A stretch of DNA of 64,000 nt, from the NCBI RefSeq assembly GCF_014201585.1, contig NZ_JACHES010000001.1:248001-312000 (forward strand). Reading direction: 5' to 3'. The stretch's first letter is position 1. Each line of letters opens with the position of its first letter. Both the position numbers and the translations under genes were made by a program. This document shows, piece after piece, positions 44,902 through 56,116 of the stretch. Below the pieces are notes generated by a model that saw only the letters and a program-made list of their open reading frames with translations, ran no database searches and had not been told where the DNA came from. The DNA is from Anoxybacillus tengchongensis (lineage in GTDB: Bacteria > Bacillota > Bacilli > Bacillales > Anoxybacillaceae).

Positions 44902-44929
44902 ATAAAAAGCCAAGCGTTACGCCTGGCTT
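44902..44929 (-). terminator. Terminator after prsW
   Basis: Read on the minus strand, AAGCCAGGC and GCTTGGCTT pair with minor mismatch, followed by TTTATT. It overlaps the prsW stop. Confidence 0.72.
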
Positions 44930-45591
44930 GATGATCGTGCGATCTCTATCGTCATTCCTTTTGCAAGTTTGACTTTTCGTAAAGCGAGCCACCATAAAAA
45001 AATCATAAATGGAAGCATGTAGTATATCCAACGTTCTTGTGTTAATAAAATATAGTCATATATGCCATGAAATAAAAATGGGAGAAGGAAAGAAAACCAT
45101 ACATAATTTCTTTGTTTTTTAGGTAACCCAAATTTTGCTTTTCCTAAATAAAAACCCATGATGACACCAAACAATGCATGGCTTGACACAGGTAAAAGCG
45201 CACGAGTAACTGCAAATTCCACCCCGTTCGCAAATAAATATAAAATATTTTCAAGCGTAGCGAACCCGAGTGATACACTTACTCCATAAACAATGCCATC
45301 ATACGGTTCGTTAAATTCCCGATGATCATAAATGGCATAGTAAAATATAAACCATTTAAAAAACTCTTCCAATAAACTTGTTGATAAAAACGCTTCAACA
45401 AAAGGGTTTGGTAACATATGTTCAATTTTTAATACGTGCTGGATAAACATAAGCGGAAAGACTAAAAATGCACCATATAAAAACATGCGCAAAACGAGTG
45501 ATAGCGGTTCGGTTTCGTATTCGTCTCTCAAATAAAAATAACTGAGCAACGCTAGTCCGGGAGCAATGCCCGCAGAAATAATAGCCCACAT
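44917..45591 (-). CDS. prsW: Site-1 intramembrane protease PrsW
   Basis: A 224-residue polytopic membrane protein with the catalytic pair E75-E76 in [19 protein letters not shown] near 113-122 and a His in [11 protein letters not shown]. In B. subtilis PrsW cuts the anti-sigma factor RsiW at site 1 to release sigma W; no rsiW lies here. The order sleB-ypeB next to prsW (ypdC) matches B. subtilis. Shine-Dalgarno GAGGAAG on the minus strand. Confidence 0.92.
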   Translation of the reverse strand: MWAIISAGIAPGLALLSYFYLRDEYETEPLSLVLRMFLYGAFLVFPLMFIQHVLKIEHMLPNPFVEAFLSTSLLEEFFKWFIFYYAIYDHREFNEPYDGIVYGVSVSLGFATLENILYLFANGVEFAVTRALLPVSSHALFGVIMGFYLGKAKFGLPKKQRNYVWFSFLLPFLFHGIYDYILLTQERWIYYMLPFMIFLWWLALRKVKLAKGMTIEIARSSSQA

Positions 45592-45729
45592 AAATTCTTC
45601 CTCGTTCCCAATTCTTTTCTTTTCATTTTGATGGTATCATGTTATTGTCAAATTGAAAATGCTATGAGGTGTATTTTTCATATACCAAATGGAAAGACGG
45701 AAATGTTTTTAGCAAGGGGGATTTACACA

Positions 45730-46389
45730 TTGATTAAAATTGGGGTACCGTTAACGCTTGAACCAAAATATAGCGAACAAATGGAGAAGTATAAGTGTAA
45801 AGTAGCTGAAATAGAGGAAGGAAAAATTTACATTGATTACCCAATTGATATGAGCACAAATCGCACAGCTTTTTTGTTAGACGGAACGCAACTAAAAGTC
45901 AGTTTTGTCGGCGAGGATGAAGCCGTTTATGCGTTTGAAGCGGAAGTGTTAGGTCGCACAAAACGAAACATTCCGTTGCTCATTTTGTCATATCCAGGGG
46001 ATCGACACCTTCTGCGTATTCAACGTCGTCAGTTCGTACGTGTTGAAGCGATTGTAGACGTTGCCGTTCATCCTCTCAATGATGAGTTTGCTCCATTTAC
46101 GACAGTGACAAGCGACATAAGCGCAGGGGGAGCAGCGATTGTATTGCCACATCGCGAAACAGGGTTAAAACACGGGATGACAATTGAAATTTGGCTCGTG
46201 TTGCATATGCGTTCAGGGGATTATCATTATTTACGTTTTCCTGCGCGCGTTGTTCGTATATTTGACGAAAACGTCGTAAAAGCATCTTTGCAGTTTTTAG
46301 AAGTGAGCGATGTCGACCGTCTCACATTAATTCGTTACAGCTTTGAAAAACAGCTTGAGTTAAGAAAAAAAGAGCAGTTTGACGCATAA
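45730..46389 (+). CDS. motI: PilZ-domain c-di-GMP receptor MotI/DgrA (YpfA)
   Basis: A 219-residue YcgR-like protein. The N-terminal flagellar-brake domain is at about 1-95; the PilZ domain is at about 96-210 with c-di-GMP motifs RIQRR near 97-101 and DISAGG near 138-143. In B. subtilis it acts as a flagellar clutch that disengages MotA when c-di-GMP is high. TTG 45730, nine bases after AAGGGGG, restores the family N-terminus; upstream ATGs at 45628 and 45631 lack this fit. Confidence 0.88.
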   Translation: MIKIGVPLTLEPKYSEQMEKYKCKVAEIEEGKIYIDYPIDMSTNRTAFLLDGTQLKVSFVGEDEAVYAFEAEVLGRTKRNIPLLILSYPGDRHLLRIQRRQFVRVEAIVDVAVHPLNDEFAPFTTVTSDISAGGAAIVLPHRETGLKHGMTIEIWLVLHMRSGDYHYLRFPARVVRIFDENVVKASLQFLEVSDVDRLTLIRYSFEKQLELRKKEQFDA

Positions 46390-46442
46390 ATCGATACGTT
46401 CTCTCCCATAATAAAATAAACATGACAGAGAGGGAGAAACGA

Positions 46443-46622
46443 ATGAAGACAGTGGAACGAATGTTATGGAAACTAGCAATCATTCAATTTATTTTTTTGC
46501 TTATCGCTCAATTTGTCGTCTCTCATTCGTCAATTGCGCCATATGTTGTAAAAGTCGTTCATTACGAAGGTGTCATGAAAAATTCCGTATTAAAAACGAT
46601 TGAAACATTCGACCAACGATAA
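46443..46622 (+). CDS. ypfB: Small membrane protein YpfB family (DUF5359)
   Basis: A 59-residue protein with one transmembrane helix (about 12-32) and the conserved SHSSIAPYVVKVVHYEGV. ATG 46443 follows AGGGAGAAA. Same location as B. subtilis ypfB, between ypfA and cmk. The function is unknown. Confidence 0.78.
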   Translation: MKTVERMLWKLAIIQFIFLLIAQFVVSHSSIAPYVVKVVHYEGVMKNSVLKTIETFDQR

Positions 46623-46639
46623 GCGGTGTGGTACAATAG

Positions 46640-46667
46640 AAAAAGCAGGGGCGTTCCTGCTTTTTTG
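46640..46667 (+). terminator. Terminator between ypfB and cmk
   Basis: AAAGCAGG (46642-46649) and CCTGCTTT with loop GGCGTT, then TTTT. Confidence 0.82.
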
Positions 46668-46697
46668 TTGAAAACAAACTGATTCACAGGAGGCATT

Positions 46698-47375
46698 ATG
46701 GAAAAGAAACTTTCGATCGCGATTGACGGACCGGCGGCTGCTGGTAAGAGCACGGTCGCGAAACGATTAGCAGAAGCATTATCTTACGTTTATATTGATA
46801 CAGGAGCGATGTATCGCGCCTTAACATATTGCGCTCTTCAGCGCGGAGTAGATGTTCATAACGAAAAACAATTAATGAATGTACTTCATGATACATATAT
46901 TGAATTAAAGCCATCGCCAAGTGGACAGCTTGTGTTTGCGAATGGTGAAAATGTGACCGAAGCGATTCGAACGAATGATGTCACAAACAACGTATCGTAT
47001 GTAGCGAAACATCCAGCTGTGCGCAAAGAAATGGTCAAACGTCAGCGAGAGTTAGGGCAACATGGTGGCGTGGTCATGGATGGTCGCGATATCGGTACAC
47101 ACGTGTTGCCACATGCTGAAGTGAAAATTTTTTTGCTTGCTTCTGTTGAAGAGCGAGCTAAACGGCGCCATCAAGAAAATGTAAAAAGGGGTATTCCGTC
47201 TGATTTCGAGCAACTAAAAGAAGAAATTGCTCGGCGTGACCAAATTGATTCTGAACGTGCGGTTGCTCCATTAAAAAAAGCAGAGGACGCAATTGAAATT
47301 GATACGACATCGTTATCGATTGATGAGGTTGTCGATCGTATTATGCGCATCGTTCAAGAAAGGGTGGAGGGGTAG
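46698..47375 (+). CDS. cmk: Cytidylate kinase
   Basis: A 225-residue CMP/dCMP kinase with P-loop GPAAAGKST near 10-18, DTGAMYRA near 36-43 and RDIGTHVLP near 131-139. It phosphorylates CMP to CDP for nucleotide recycling. Shine-Dalgarno AGGAGG. The stop overlaps the GTG of plsC, and the cmk-plsC-ypfD order is that of B. subtilis. Confidence 0.95.
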   Translation: MEKKLSIAIDGPAAAGKSTVAKRLAEALSYVYIDTGAMYRALTYCALQRGVDVHNEKQLMNVLHDTYIELKPSPSGQLVFANGENVTEAIRTNDVTNNVSYVAKHPAVRKEMVKRQRELGQHGGVVMDGRDIGTHVLPHAEVKIFLLASVEERAKRRHQENVKRGIPSDFEQLKEEIARRDQIDSERAVAPLKKAEDAIEIDTTSLSIDEVVDRIMRIVQERVEG

Positions 47376-47956
47376 TGAGTTTTTACACGTTTGCCCGTAC
47401 AGTTGTAAAACAAGTGCTTACTCCGCTTTACCGTATTGAAGTAAGTGGGGTAGAGCATATCCCAAAAGAAGGTGCTGTCATTATTTGTGCCAATCATATT
47501 AGCAACTTAGATCCGCCTGTCGTCGGCATTACATGTCCGCGCCCAGTTCATTTTATGGCAAAAGAAGAATTGTTTCGCACACCTATTGTTAAACAACTTG
47601 TCTCCCGCTTACATGCGTTTCCCGTTCGTCGCGGAATGGGCGATCGAGAGGCATTAAGAACAGGTTTAGCTTTATTGAAAGAAAAAAAAGTACTCGGATT
47701 ATTTCCAGAAGGAACACGAAGTAAAGATGGAAAATTGAGAAAAGGATTGGCCGGAGCAGGATTTTTTGCGTTGCGCAGCGAAGCCGTTGTTGTGCCTTGT
47801 GCCATTGTTGGACCTTATCGGATCGGAAAGCGATTAAAAGTTGTATATGGTGCTCCGATTGATTTCACGCCATGGCGGGAAAGAAAAGCGAGTGCCGATG
47901 AAGTGACAGCCGTCATTATGGAACATATTCAACAACTTTTACATGAACATCAATAG
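47375..47956 (+). CDS. plsC: 1-acyl-sn-glycerol-3-phosphate acyltransferase
   Basis: A 193-residue PlsC-type acyltransferase: motif I NHISNLDP near 40-47, motif III FPEGTRSKDGKL near 110-121 and motif IV VVPCAIVG near 137-144. It acylates lysophosphatidic acid to phosphatidic acid at the inner membrane face. GTG 47375 follows GGAGGGG. The third gene of a cmk-led unit. Confidence 0.92.
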   Translation: MSFYTFARTVVKQVLTPLYRIEVSGVEHIPKEGAVIICANHISNLDPPVVGITCPRPVHFMAKEELFRTPIVKQLVSRLHAFPVRRGMGDREALRTGLALLKEKKVLGLFPEGTRSKDGKLRKGLAGAGFFALRSEAVVVPCAIVGPYRIGKRLKVVYGAPIDFTPWRERKASADEVTAVIMEHIQQLLHEHQ

Positions 47957-48104
47957 TTGTGACTTGACAAAATGAATGTTTTAATACAGATTAGTAAAAA
48001 AGGAAGTTTTTTCTTTGTGTCAAATGGACGAGCAAATCGTTGTTCGCCCATTGAACATATATTTCTGTCGTCGAGCAGGTGTGGAGTGTAAGGAGGTATT
48101 CACT

Positions 48105-50310
<2,206 letters not shown>

Positions 50311-50312
50311 AA

Positions 50313-50347
50313 AAAGGTGTCCCGAAAAAAAGACGGGGCACCTTTTT
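50313..50347 (+). terminator. Terminator after fni
   Basis: AAAGGTGTCCC (50313-50323) pairs with GGGGCACCTTTT (50335-50346) with slight offset, then TTTTCAC. Confidence 0.82.
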
Positions 50348-50379
50348 CACAAGATAGGAAAATATAAAATTTAGGTGGA

Positions 50380-50550
50380 GCGTTGTCCAGTTCCAAGCGC
50401 CATCGGCTCGATTCACATCGCCCCCTCTTTCGGAAGCTAAGCCTTCTCGGTGGGGCTTGCGAGATCTTCGCGGAGCCAAGGATGGCGACATTTCGCCGTT
50501 GCCCGCAGGATGAGAGCGACCTTTAGGCGAAATGGGGGCGCTTTGCCCCT
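50380..50550. repeat. GC-rich structured non-coding element
   Basis: A 170-nt block that is clearly richer in G and C than its flanks and holds no convincing gene. Ends are complementary: CCAAGCGCC (50393-50401) with GGGCGCTTTG (50536-50545). Inside, CATTTCGCC (50489-50497) and GGCGAAATG (50526-50534) form a perfect 9-bp stem, with further small hairpins between 50437 and 50478. The pattern resembles dispersed intergenic elements of Bacillaceae. Only one copy is in the window, so repetition is inferred. Confidence 0.5.
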
Positions 50551-50566
50551 TAGCACGTGTAGATGT

Positions 50567-50671
50567 TTATGCTTCTATTTTTGTGCTCCCTTTAAAATTT
50601 TTCGCTGGATCACGATCTGATTCAACGCGACGCGATTGCTTTAACTTCTTCTCTTGGCGATCTTTCCCCAT
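50567..50671 (-). CDS. ypzI: Small YpzI family protein
   Basis: A 34-residue, highly charged peptide on the minus strand beginning MGKDRQEKKLKQSRRVESD and containing DPAKNFKG. Shine-Dalgarno AAGGAGGG is eight bases upstream of ATG 50671. I recognise this as the conserved YpzI family found at the same place (between fni and yphA) in Bacillus. The function is unknown; a sporulation link is likely from its distribution. Confidence 0.8.
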   Translation of the reverse strand: MGKDRQEKKLKQSRRVESDRDPAKNFKGSTKIEA

Positions 50672-50770
50672 CTACATCCCTCCTTGTTTTTTATTTTGTC
50701 CGTTCTCTTTTTTTACATGCAGAGATTAAATTTTTAAAAATAAGACATAATGGAAAGTGGAGGTGTGACG

Positions 50771-51370
50771 GTGGAAGGAGGTTATTTTTATTGGATTTCC
50801 TGGTTTTTATGGATTGTTTACACATTTTTTGCCCCGAAAAATCGCGTTCGCCTATCGATTTGTCTATATGTTTTATTGTTAATTACACTATCTATTCATG
50901 AGGTAACGATTTTTTCGTTTCACATTTCACTTACTTACATACTTATGCTCATTGGTAGTTACTTTTTCGTAATGAAACAAAAGGGAGCGACATTCGTTTA
51001 TTTTGCATTCGCAAGTGCAAGTTTGACCATGTTGTATGCCGCATTTCATTTTCTATTATTGTTCGACCCGGTTTGGGTGTTTATTGAAGCGAGATGGTTA
51101 CTAGCTTTCGCACTTTTGTTTGCATTGTTTGCCTTCTATCGCTCATTTTATGATCGCTTACTTGTGTTGACAGTCGGGTGTTGTCAAGGTGATTTTTTAT
51201 ATGCATTTGTGTTAAAACAATTTTCTTTTCCTCATTTGATCGGTTCCCTTTCTTTTTTAGATGGCTGGGCGTTAGCAACAGCATGTTTATTTTTATGGAA
51301 ATGGCTTGAACAATTACCTATGTATATCGATGGACGATTTCAAAAGCGGGCAAAGGAGGTTAAGACGTGA
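50771..51370 (+). CDS. yphA: YphA family membrane protein
   Basis: A 199-residue protein with six to seven transmembrane helices, equal in length to B. subtilis YphA. GTG 50771 follows GGAGGTG; the ATG at 50750 has no ribosome binding site. The stop overlaps the GTG start of the YIEGIA gene, suggesting coupled expression. The function is unknown. Confidence 0.82.
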   Translation: MEGGYFYWISWFLWIVYTFFAPKNRVRLSICLYVLLLITLSIHEVTIFSFHISLTYILMLIGSYFFVMKQKGATFVYFAFASASLTMLYAAFHFLLLFDPVWVFIEARWLLAFALLFALFAFYRSFYDRLLVLTVGCCQGDFLYAFVLKQFSFPHLIGSLSFLDGWALATACLFLWKWLEQLPMYIDGRFQKRAKEVKT

Positions 51371-52263
51371 ACGAATATACGTATCCGATTTTATTTGGCG
51401 TAACGATTGGTTTATTAACGAGACTGTATTTATTAAAAACAGACTACCGTCAATATCCGACTTATTTACACGGGAAAATTATTCATATTGCTTTAGGGTT
51501 TATTGCAGCTGGGCTCGGAACGATTGCGGTCCCAGCTATTATGGAAAAAGAGTTTGCAGCCATTACATTTTTAGCATTAGCTGCCTCTCAGTTTCGCGAT
51601 GTGCGCAACATGGAACGAAATACGTTAAATGAGCTTGATCAATATGAACTCGTCCCGCGAGGCAAGACGTATATTGAAGGAATTGCGATCGTTTTTGAAG
51701 GGAGAAACTATTTAGTTATTTTTGCATCATTTTTAAGCACGTTTGCTTACTTAGTTTGGAACGTATGGCTTGGGCTTGTTGCGGCTGTCATTTCATTTAT
51801 CGTTGCGCGCAAACTAATGTCCGGTAGTCGGCTTGGGGATATTGTCGAAGTGGAATACGTGAAGCCACATTTTAAAGGAGCTGGATTGTATGTCGACAAT
51901 ATTTATATGATGAATATCGGGTTAGAAGCACGGCGCGAAGAAATTTTACGATACGGCATGGGATTTATTTTAAAACCGAAAAACTTTAACGCTCGCTCAA
52001 CCATTGCAAATCTCGGACAGCGCCAAGCGATTTTGCATGATATTTCAACGGCGTTAGGTGTGTATCGCGATTCCGGCACACCAGCGCTTGTACCACTTGC
52101 TAAGCGCGATTTGGATGATGGTCGAGTCGGCATTTTCATTTTACCTCAAGAAAAAGATGTCGAAAAAGCTAAAGCGATCATTCGTAACGTACCGACGTTA
52201 GAAAATGCGATTCGCATGCCAACGAAATCCGAAACGAATCGAGCAGGGAAGGTGTTAAGATGA
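51367..52263 (+). CDS. yphB: YIEGIA family protein
   Basis: A 298-residue protein with membrane helices near 5-22, 42-62, 115-130 and 134-150, then a soluble C-terminal domain. The name-giving motif YIEGIAIVFEGRNYLV is near 101-116. The family is restricted to endospore formers, and the next gene is its usual small partner. GTG 51367 follows AAAGGAGG. The biochemical role is not known. Confidence 0.88.
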   Translation: MNEYTYPILFGVTIGLLTRLYLLKTDYRQYPTYLHGKIIHIALGFIAAGLGTIAVPAIMEKEFAAITFLALAASQFRDVRNMERNTLNELDQYELVPRGKTYIEGIAIVFEGRNYLVIFASFLSTFAYLVWNVWLGLVAAVISFIVARKLMSGSRLGDIVEVEYVKPHFKGAGLYVDNIYMMNIGLEARREEILRYGMGFILKPKNFNARSTIANLGQRQAILHDISTALGVYRDSGTPALVPLAKRDLDDGRVGIFILPQEKDVEKAKAIIRNVPTLENAIRMPTKSETNRAGKVLR

Positions 52264-52442
52264 CTGTAGAAAAAATAATTTTAGCTGTCATTACGACGTC
52301 ACCACATAAAGTGGCTGGCGGGATGACGTTCGTTTGTGAAAATGATGAAGAAATGCAGCGCATCGCAGCCAATTTAGAGGCGATTTTAGACGGCATTGCT
52401 CACGCATTAAGCGACGATTTGCTCATTATTGTGAAACATTGA
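52260..52442 (+). CDS. Capping complex subunit for YIEGIA
   Basis: A 60-residue alpha/beta protein starting at ATG 52260, overlapping the YIEGIA stop as ATGA. The sequence pattern (KIILAVITTSPHKVAGG, then a helix with LEAILDGIAHAL) matches the small protein annotated as capping subunit for YIEGIA. It probably forms a complex with its neighbour. Confidence 0.82.
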   Translation: MTVEKIILAVITTSPHKVAGGMTFVCENDEEMQRIAANLEAILDGIAHALSDDLLIIVKH

Positions 52443-52465
52443 TTTTTTTGATAAAATGGGAAAGC

Positions 52466-52495
52466 TAGCCCCTTCAGTGGAAGGGCTTCTTTTTT
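52466..52495 (+). terminator. Terminator before der
   Basis: AGCCCCTTC and GAAGGGCT pair with a one-base bulge around a short loop, then TCTTTTTT. Confidence 0.78.
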
Positions 52496-52532
52496 GTTCG
52501 GGTTTCGAATTTTAGTGAAGGAGTGTGAGAAT

Positions 52533-53843
52533 ATGTCGAAACCAGTTGTAGCGATCGTTGGTCGCCCAAATGTTGGGAAATCGACGATTTTTAATCGTAT
52601 TGTTGGGGAACGTATTTCGATTGTAGAAGATGTGCCGGGAGTGACACGTGACCGGATTTATAGTAGCGCAGAATGGTTAAATACAACGTTTAACATTATT
52701 GATACCGGTGGAATTGATATCGGTGATGAACCTTTATTAACGCAAATTCGTCAACAGGCTGAAATTGCAATTGACGAGGCGGACGTCATTATTTTTATGA
52801 CGAATGGTCGTGACGGTGTCACAGCAGCGGACGAAGAAGTAGCGAAAATTTTATATCGCTCGAATAAACCAGTTGTTTTAGCTGTAAATAAAATTGACAA
52901 TCCAGACATGCGTGAAAACATTTACGATTTTTATACGCTTGGATTCGGAGAGCCGATTCCGATTTCAGGTACGCATGGATTAGGAATCGGAGATTTGTTA
53001 GATGCAGTCGTTGCGCATTTTCCTAAGCGTGAAACGAAAGAATACGATGCGGATGTCATTAAGTTTTGTTTAATCGGTCGCCCGAATGTTGGGAAATCAT
53101 CCCTTGTTAACGCAATTTTAGGAGAAGAACGGGTCATTGTTAGCGATATAGCAGGAACGACGCGCGATGCAATCGACACGACGTTTAAGCGAGACGGACA
53201 AGAATATGTCATTATTGATACAGCGGGGATGCGCAAAAGAGGAAAAGTGTATGAGAGTACCGAAAAATATAGTGTGTTGCGTGCATTAAAAGCAATTGAG
53301 CGTTCTGATGTTGTGCTTGTCGTCATTAACGCCGAAGAAGGCATTATTGAACAAGATAAAAAAATTGCTGGATATGCACATGAAGCCGGCCGTGGTGTTG
53401 TTATCGTTGTAAATAAATGGGATGCGATTGAAAAAGATGAAAAGACAATGAATGAATTCGAGAAAAAAATTCGTGATCATTTTCAATTTCTTGATTATGC
53501 TCCCGTCGTATTCGTTTCTGCCAAAACGAAACAACGATTGCACAAGTTGCTACCGGTTATTCAAATGGTAAGCGAAAATCATGCGATGCGCGTTCAAACG
53601 AACGTATTAAATGAAGTACTTATGGATGCAATTGCGATGAATCCGACACCGACACATAACGGCCAACGATTAAAAATTTACTACATGACACAAGTTGCAG
53701 TAAAACCACCGACATTTGTCGTATTTGTCAACGATCCTGAACTTATGCATTTTTCGTATGAGCGATTTTTAGAAAACCGTATTCGTGATACGTTCGGATT
53801 TGAAGGAACGCCAATAAAAATCATTGCGCGTCCGAAAAATTAA
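52533..53843 (+). CDS. der: Ribosome biogenesis GTPase Der
   Basis: A 436-residue protein with two tandem G domains: GRPNVGKS near 10-17 with NKID near 118, and a second GRPNVGKS near 183-190 with NKWD near 296. A C-terminal KH-like domain (about 350-436) follows. It is essential for 50S subunit assembly. Length is identical to B. subtilis Der (EngA). ATG 52533 follows AAGGAGTGTG. It is followed 12 nt later by gpsA, the usual pair. Confidence 0.96.
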   Translation: MSKPVVAIVGRPNVGKSTIFNRIVGERISIVEDVPGVTRDRIYSSAEWLNTTFNIIDTGGIDIGDEPLLTQIRQQAEIAIDEADVIIFMTNGRDGVTAADEEVAKILYRSNKPVVLAVNKIDNPDMRENIYDFYTLGFGEPIPISGTHGLGIGDLLDAVVAHFPKRETKEYDADVIKFCLIGRPNVGKSSLVNAILGEERVIVSDIAGTTRDAIDTTFKRDGQEYVIIDTAGMRKRGKVYESTEKYSVLRALKAIERSDVVLVVINAEEGIIEQDKKIAGYAHEAGRGVVIVVNKWDAIEKDEKTMNEFEKKIRDHFQFLDYAPVVFVSAKTKQRLHKLLPVIQMVSENHAMRVQTNVLNEVLMDAIAMNPTPTHNGQRLKIYYMTQVAVKPPTFVVFVNDPELMHFSYERFLENRIRDTFGFEGTPIKIIARPKN

Positions 53844-53855
53844 GGGGGTGACTAG

Positions 53856-54875
53856 ATGGTTGCAGTATTAGGTGCAGGTAGTTGGGGCACGGCTTTGGCG
53901 ATCGTTCTTGCTGATAATGGACACGACGTTCGACTTTGGGGACAGCGCCAAGAACAAATTGATGAAATTAACGAAAAACATATGAATGAGAAATATTTAC
54001 CGAATATTCATCTTCCTGAAACGATTGTCGGTTATGTAGATCTTGCCAAAGCACTGGAAGGGATTGAAACGGTCGTATTAGCTGTTCCGACAAAAGCGAT
54101 TCGCGATGTGTTGCAGCGTGTTCGCGCGTGTATAGAACAGCCGATTACGGTCGTTTCGGTTAGCAAAGGTATTGAACCAGATACAAATAAACGTATTTCA
54201 GAAATTATTGAAGAAGAAATGGGAGAACGGTTGCAAGATGTTGTCGTTTTATCAGGTCCAAGTCACGCCGAGGAAGTGAGTTTACGTCATCCGACAACGG
54301 TGACCGTATCATCGAAAAATATGGATGCAGCGGAGCGCATTCAAGATTTATTTATGAATCACCAATATTTTCGCGTATATACAAACCCAGATTTAATCGG
54401 AGTAGAAATTGGCGGGGCATTAAAAAATATTATTGCATTAGCAGCAGGAATTACCGACGGGCTCGGTTACGGGGATAATGCGAAAGCAGCGCTTATGACG
54501 CGCGGGCTTGCGGAAATGGCTCGCCTCGGTAGTCGGCTTGGTGCCAACCCCCTTACGTTTGCCGGGTTGACAGGAATTGGTGATTTAATTGTCACATGTA
54601 CAAGCGTCCATTCGCGCAACTGGCGCGCAGGAAATATGCTTGGAAAAGGATATGCGCTTGATGATGTGCTAGCAAATATGGGAATGGTTGTTGAAGGTGT
54701 GCGAACGACAAAAGCTGCCTATCAGTTAGCGAAAAAAATGAATGTGGATATGCCGATTACAAATGCACTTTACGATGTATTATTTAACGGAAAAGATGTA
54801 AAAAGTGCAGTAGATTCGTTGATGGCGCGTGGAAAAACGTCAGAACTTGAAGATTTGGCAAACATTTCGCTATAA
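53856..54875 (+). CDS. gpsA: NAD(P)-dependent glycerol-3-phosphate dehydrogenase
   Basis: A 339-residue GpsA: dinucleotide motif [12 protein letters not shown] near 4-15, SKGIEPDT near 108-115, catalytic Lys in [13 protein letters not shown] near 188-200 and [12 protein letters not shown] near 245-256. It reduces dihydroxyacetone phosphate to sn-glycerol-3-phosphate for phospholipids. Shine-Dalgarno GGGGGTGAC. The end of the der-gpsA unit; the terminator is 105 nt downstream. Confidence 0.95.
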   Translation: MVAVLGAGSWGTALAIVLADNGHDVRLWGQRQEQIDEINEKHMNEKYLPNIHLPETIVGYVDLAKALEGIETVVLAVPTKAIRDVLQRVRACIEQPITVVSVSKGIEPDTNKRISEIIEEEMGERLQDVVVLSGPSHAEEVSLRHPTTVTVSSKNMDAAERIQDLFMNHQYFRVYTNPDLIGVEIGGALKNIIALAAGITDGLGYGDNAKAALMTRGLAEMARLGSRLGANPLTFAGLTGIGDLIVTCTSVHSRNWRAGNMLGKGYALDDVLANMGMVVEGVRTTKAAYQLAKKMNVDMPITNALYDVLFNGKDVKSAVDSLMARGKTSELEDLANISL

Positions 54876-54980
54876 TTTTCTTTGAAATGGGCATGTGAAG
54901 AGCGCTTTGTTATTTATATTGCATACAATGCTATGAAAACATTCTCAGACTTGAATGGATGGTGCATGTTTAGTCATCGT

Positions 54981-55017
54981 CTGAAGTAAAGACGCCCCCC
55001 TTTACTTCAGCTTTTTT
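54981..55017 (+). terminator. Terminator between gpsA and yphE
   Basis: Perfect 11-bp stem CTGAAGTAAAG (54981-54991) with CTTTACTTCAG (55000-55010), C-rich loop, then CTTTTTT. The 105 nt between the gpsA stop and this stem show no gene. Confidence 0.88.
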
Positions 55018-55050
55018 ATGCAGCCATTATATAGAAAGTGAGGGAGAGAG

Positions 55051-55254
55051 ATGTCGCCGGGTCTTTTAAAAATGTGGATTTCATTAACAGGAATCGGATT
55101 AATGTTTGTCTCTGTATTTTCGATTTATTTTAGTCGATATAAGGTGAAAAATAAGGTCATTAAAATCGTTTTAGCGACAATTGCATACATAAGTATGATT
55201 ATCGCTGGTCTCATTATTGTATTTGTCGTATTTAGCGGACCGGTGCAAGAATAA
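55051..55254 (+). CDS. yphE: YphE family protein (DUF2768)
   Basis: A 67-residue protein with two transmembrane helices (about 8-26 and 38-60) and the conserved end FVVFSGPVQE. Length equals B. subtilis YphE. ATG 55051 follows GAGGGAGAG. Co-transcribed with yphF 12 nt later. The function is unknown. Confidence 0.85.
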   Translation: MSPGLLKMWISLTGIGLMFVSVFSIYFSRYKVKNKVIKIVLATIAYISMIIAGLIIVFVVFSGPVQE

Positions 55255-55266
55255 AAGGATGGATGA

Positions 55267-55992
55267 ATGATGAAAAAGTGGCTAATTTCTGCAATGGTCG
55301 TTGTCGTATCGATGATGTTATCTGGATGTTTATATCCACAAGAGCGATTAGCACAAAACCAAATTCCGTATAAAGAACAAGTCGAGCGTGTGCAACAAGC
55401 AGTAAATGAATATCGACAAGCGACAGGTGGCTTACTACCAATTAAAACACGTGATATGTCTACGCCAATTTATCAAAAATATCCGATTGATTTCAACATG
55501 CTTGTGCCACGATATATGGCAGAGCCGCCAGGAAATGCATTTGAAAGCGGTGGCGTATACCAATACGTTCTCGTTGATGTCGAAACAAATCCGACAGTGA
55601 AATTGCTCGATTTACGTGCCGCAGAGGCGATTCGTGATTTAAAATTGCGTATTCGTATGTATCAAGACGCCCATGGTTACCCGCCATTTAAAGACGTGTT
55701 GGCGAAAGGTGTATTTACGCTCGATTACAAGAAGCTTCGTTTAGATGCGCCTCCCCATGTCGTTAGCCCGTATTCCGGAAAAAACCTTCCTCTCATCATC
55801 GATGGCAAAGGGGAAATTTATATTGATTACCGTATTGATTTATACGAAAAACTGCAAACAGAAGCGCATCACTATCGGTATGGAGATGATATTCGCGACT
55901 TGCTTGTCAAGCATTCGCTTTTTGTACCTGCTTATTCCCTCCCTTATACGATTGATGAAAAGAAAAAAGAGCCAATTTTTCTTGTGAAATAA
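55267..55992 (+). CDS. yphF: YphF lipoprotein
   Basis: A 241-residue protein with signal peptide and lipobox LSGC (Cys about 21), then a soluble outside domain with no enzyme motif that I recognise. Matches B. subtilis YphF (244 aa) in size and position between yphE and spoIVA. Two ATGs (55267, 55270) follow AAAGGATGG. The function is unknown. Confidence 0.82.
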   Translation: MMKKWLISAMVVVVSMMLSGCLYPQERLAQNQIPYKEQVERVQQAVNEYRQATGGLLPIKTRDMSTPIYQKYPIDFNMLVPRYMAEPPGNAFESGGVYQYVLVDVETNPTVKLLDLRAAEAIRDLKLRIRMYQDAHGYPPFKDVLAKGVFTLDYKKLRLDAPPHVVSPYSGKNLPLIIDGKGEIYIDYRIDLYEKLQTEAHHYRYGDDIRDLLVKHSLFVPAYSLPYTIDEKKKEPIFLVK

Positions 55993-55998
55993 GTCATG

Positions 55999-56041
55999 AT
56001 CCCTTCTCTAAACAAATACATTTTAGAGAAGGGATTTTTTT
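55999..56041 (+). terminator. Terminator after yphF
   Basis: Perfect 14-bp stem ATCCCTTCTCTAAA (55999-56012) with TTTAGAGAAGGGAT (56022-56035), then TTTTTT. Confidence 0.9.
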
Positions 56042-56116
56042 AGTCATAAACAAATAGGACAACAACATATGCATATAGTGTCCTCATATGTTTCAAATAT
56101 AAGGGAGGGAAGGCAG

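Noticed and set aside
50373-50565. Short antisense reading frames in the GC-rich element
   Set aside because: None has a ribosome binding site or resembles a protein; the block is better explained by RNA/DNA structure.
52559-53100. Repeated GGTCGCCC...ATGTTGGGAAAT segments
   Set aside because: These are the two P-loops of the tandem G domains of Der, not a nucleic-acid repeat.
54900-55017. Possible small RNA between gpsA and yphE ending at the strong terminator
   Set aside because: No promoter with acceptable -35/-10 spacing was found; the stem is adequately explained as the gpsA terminator.
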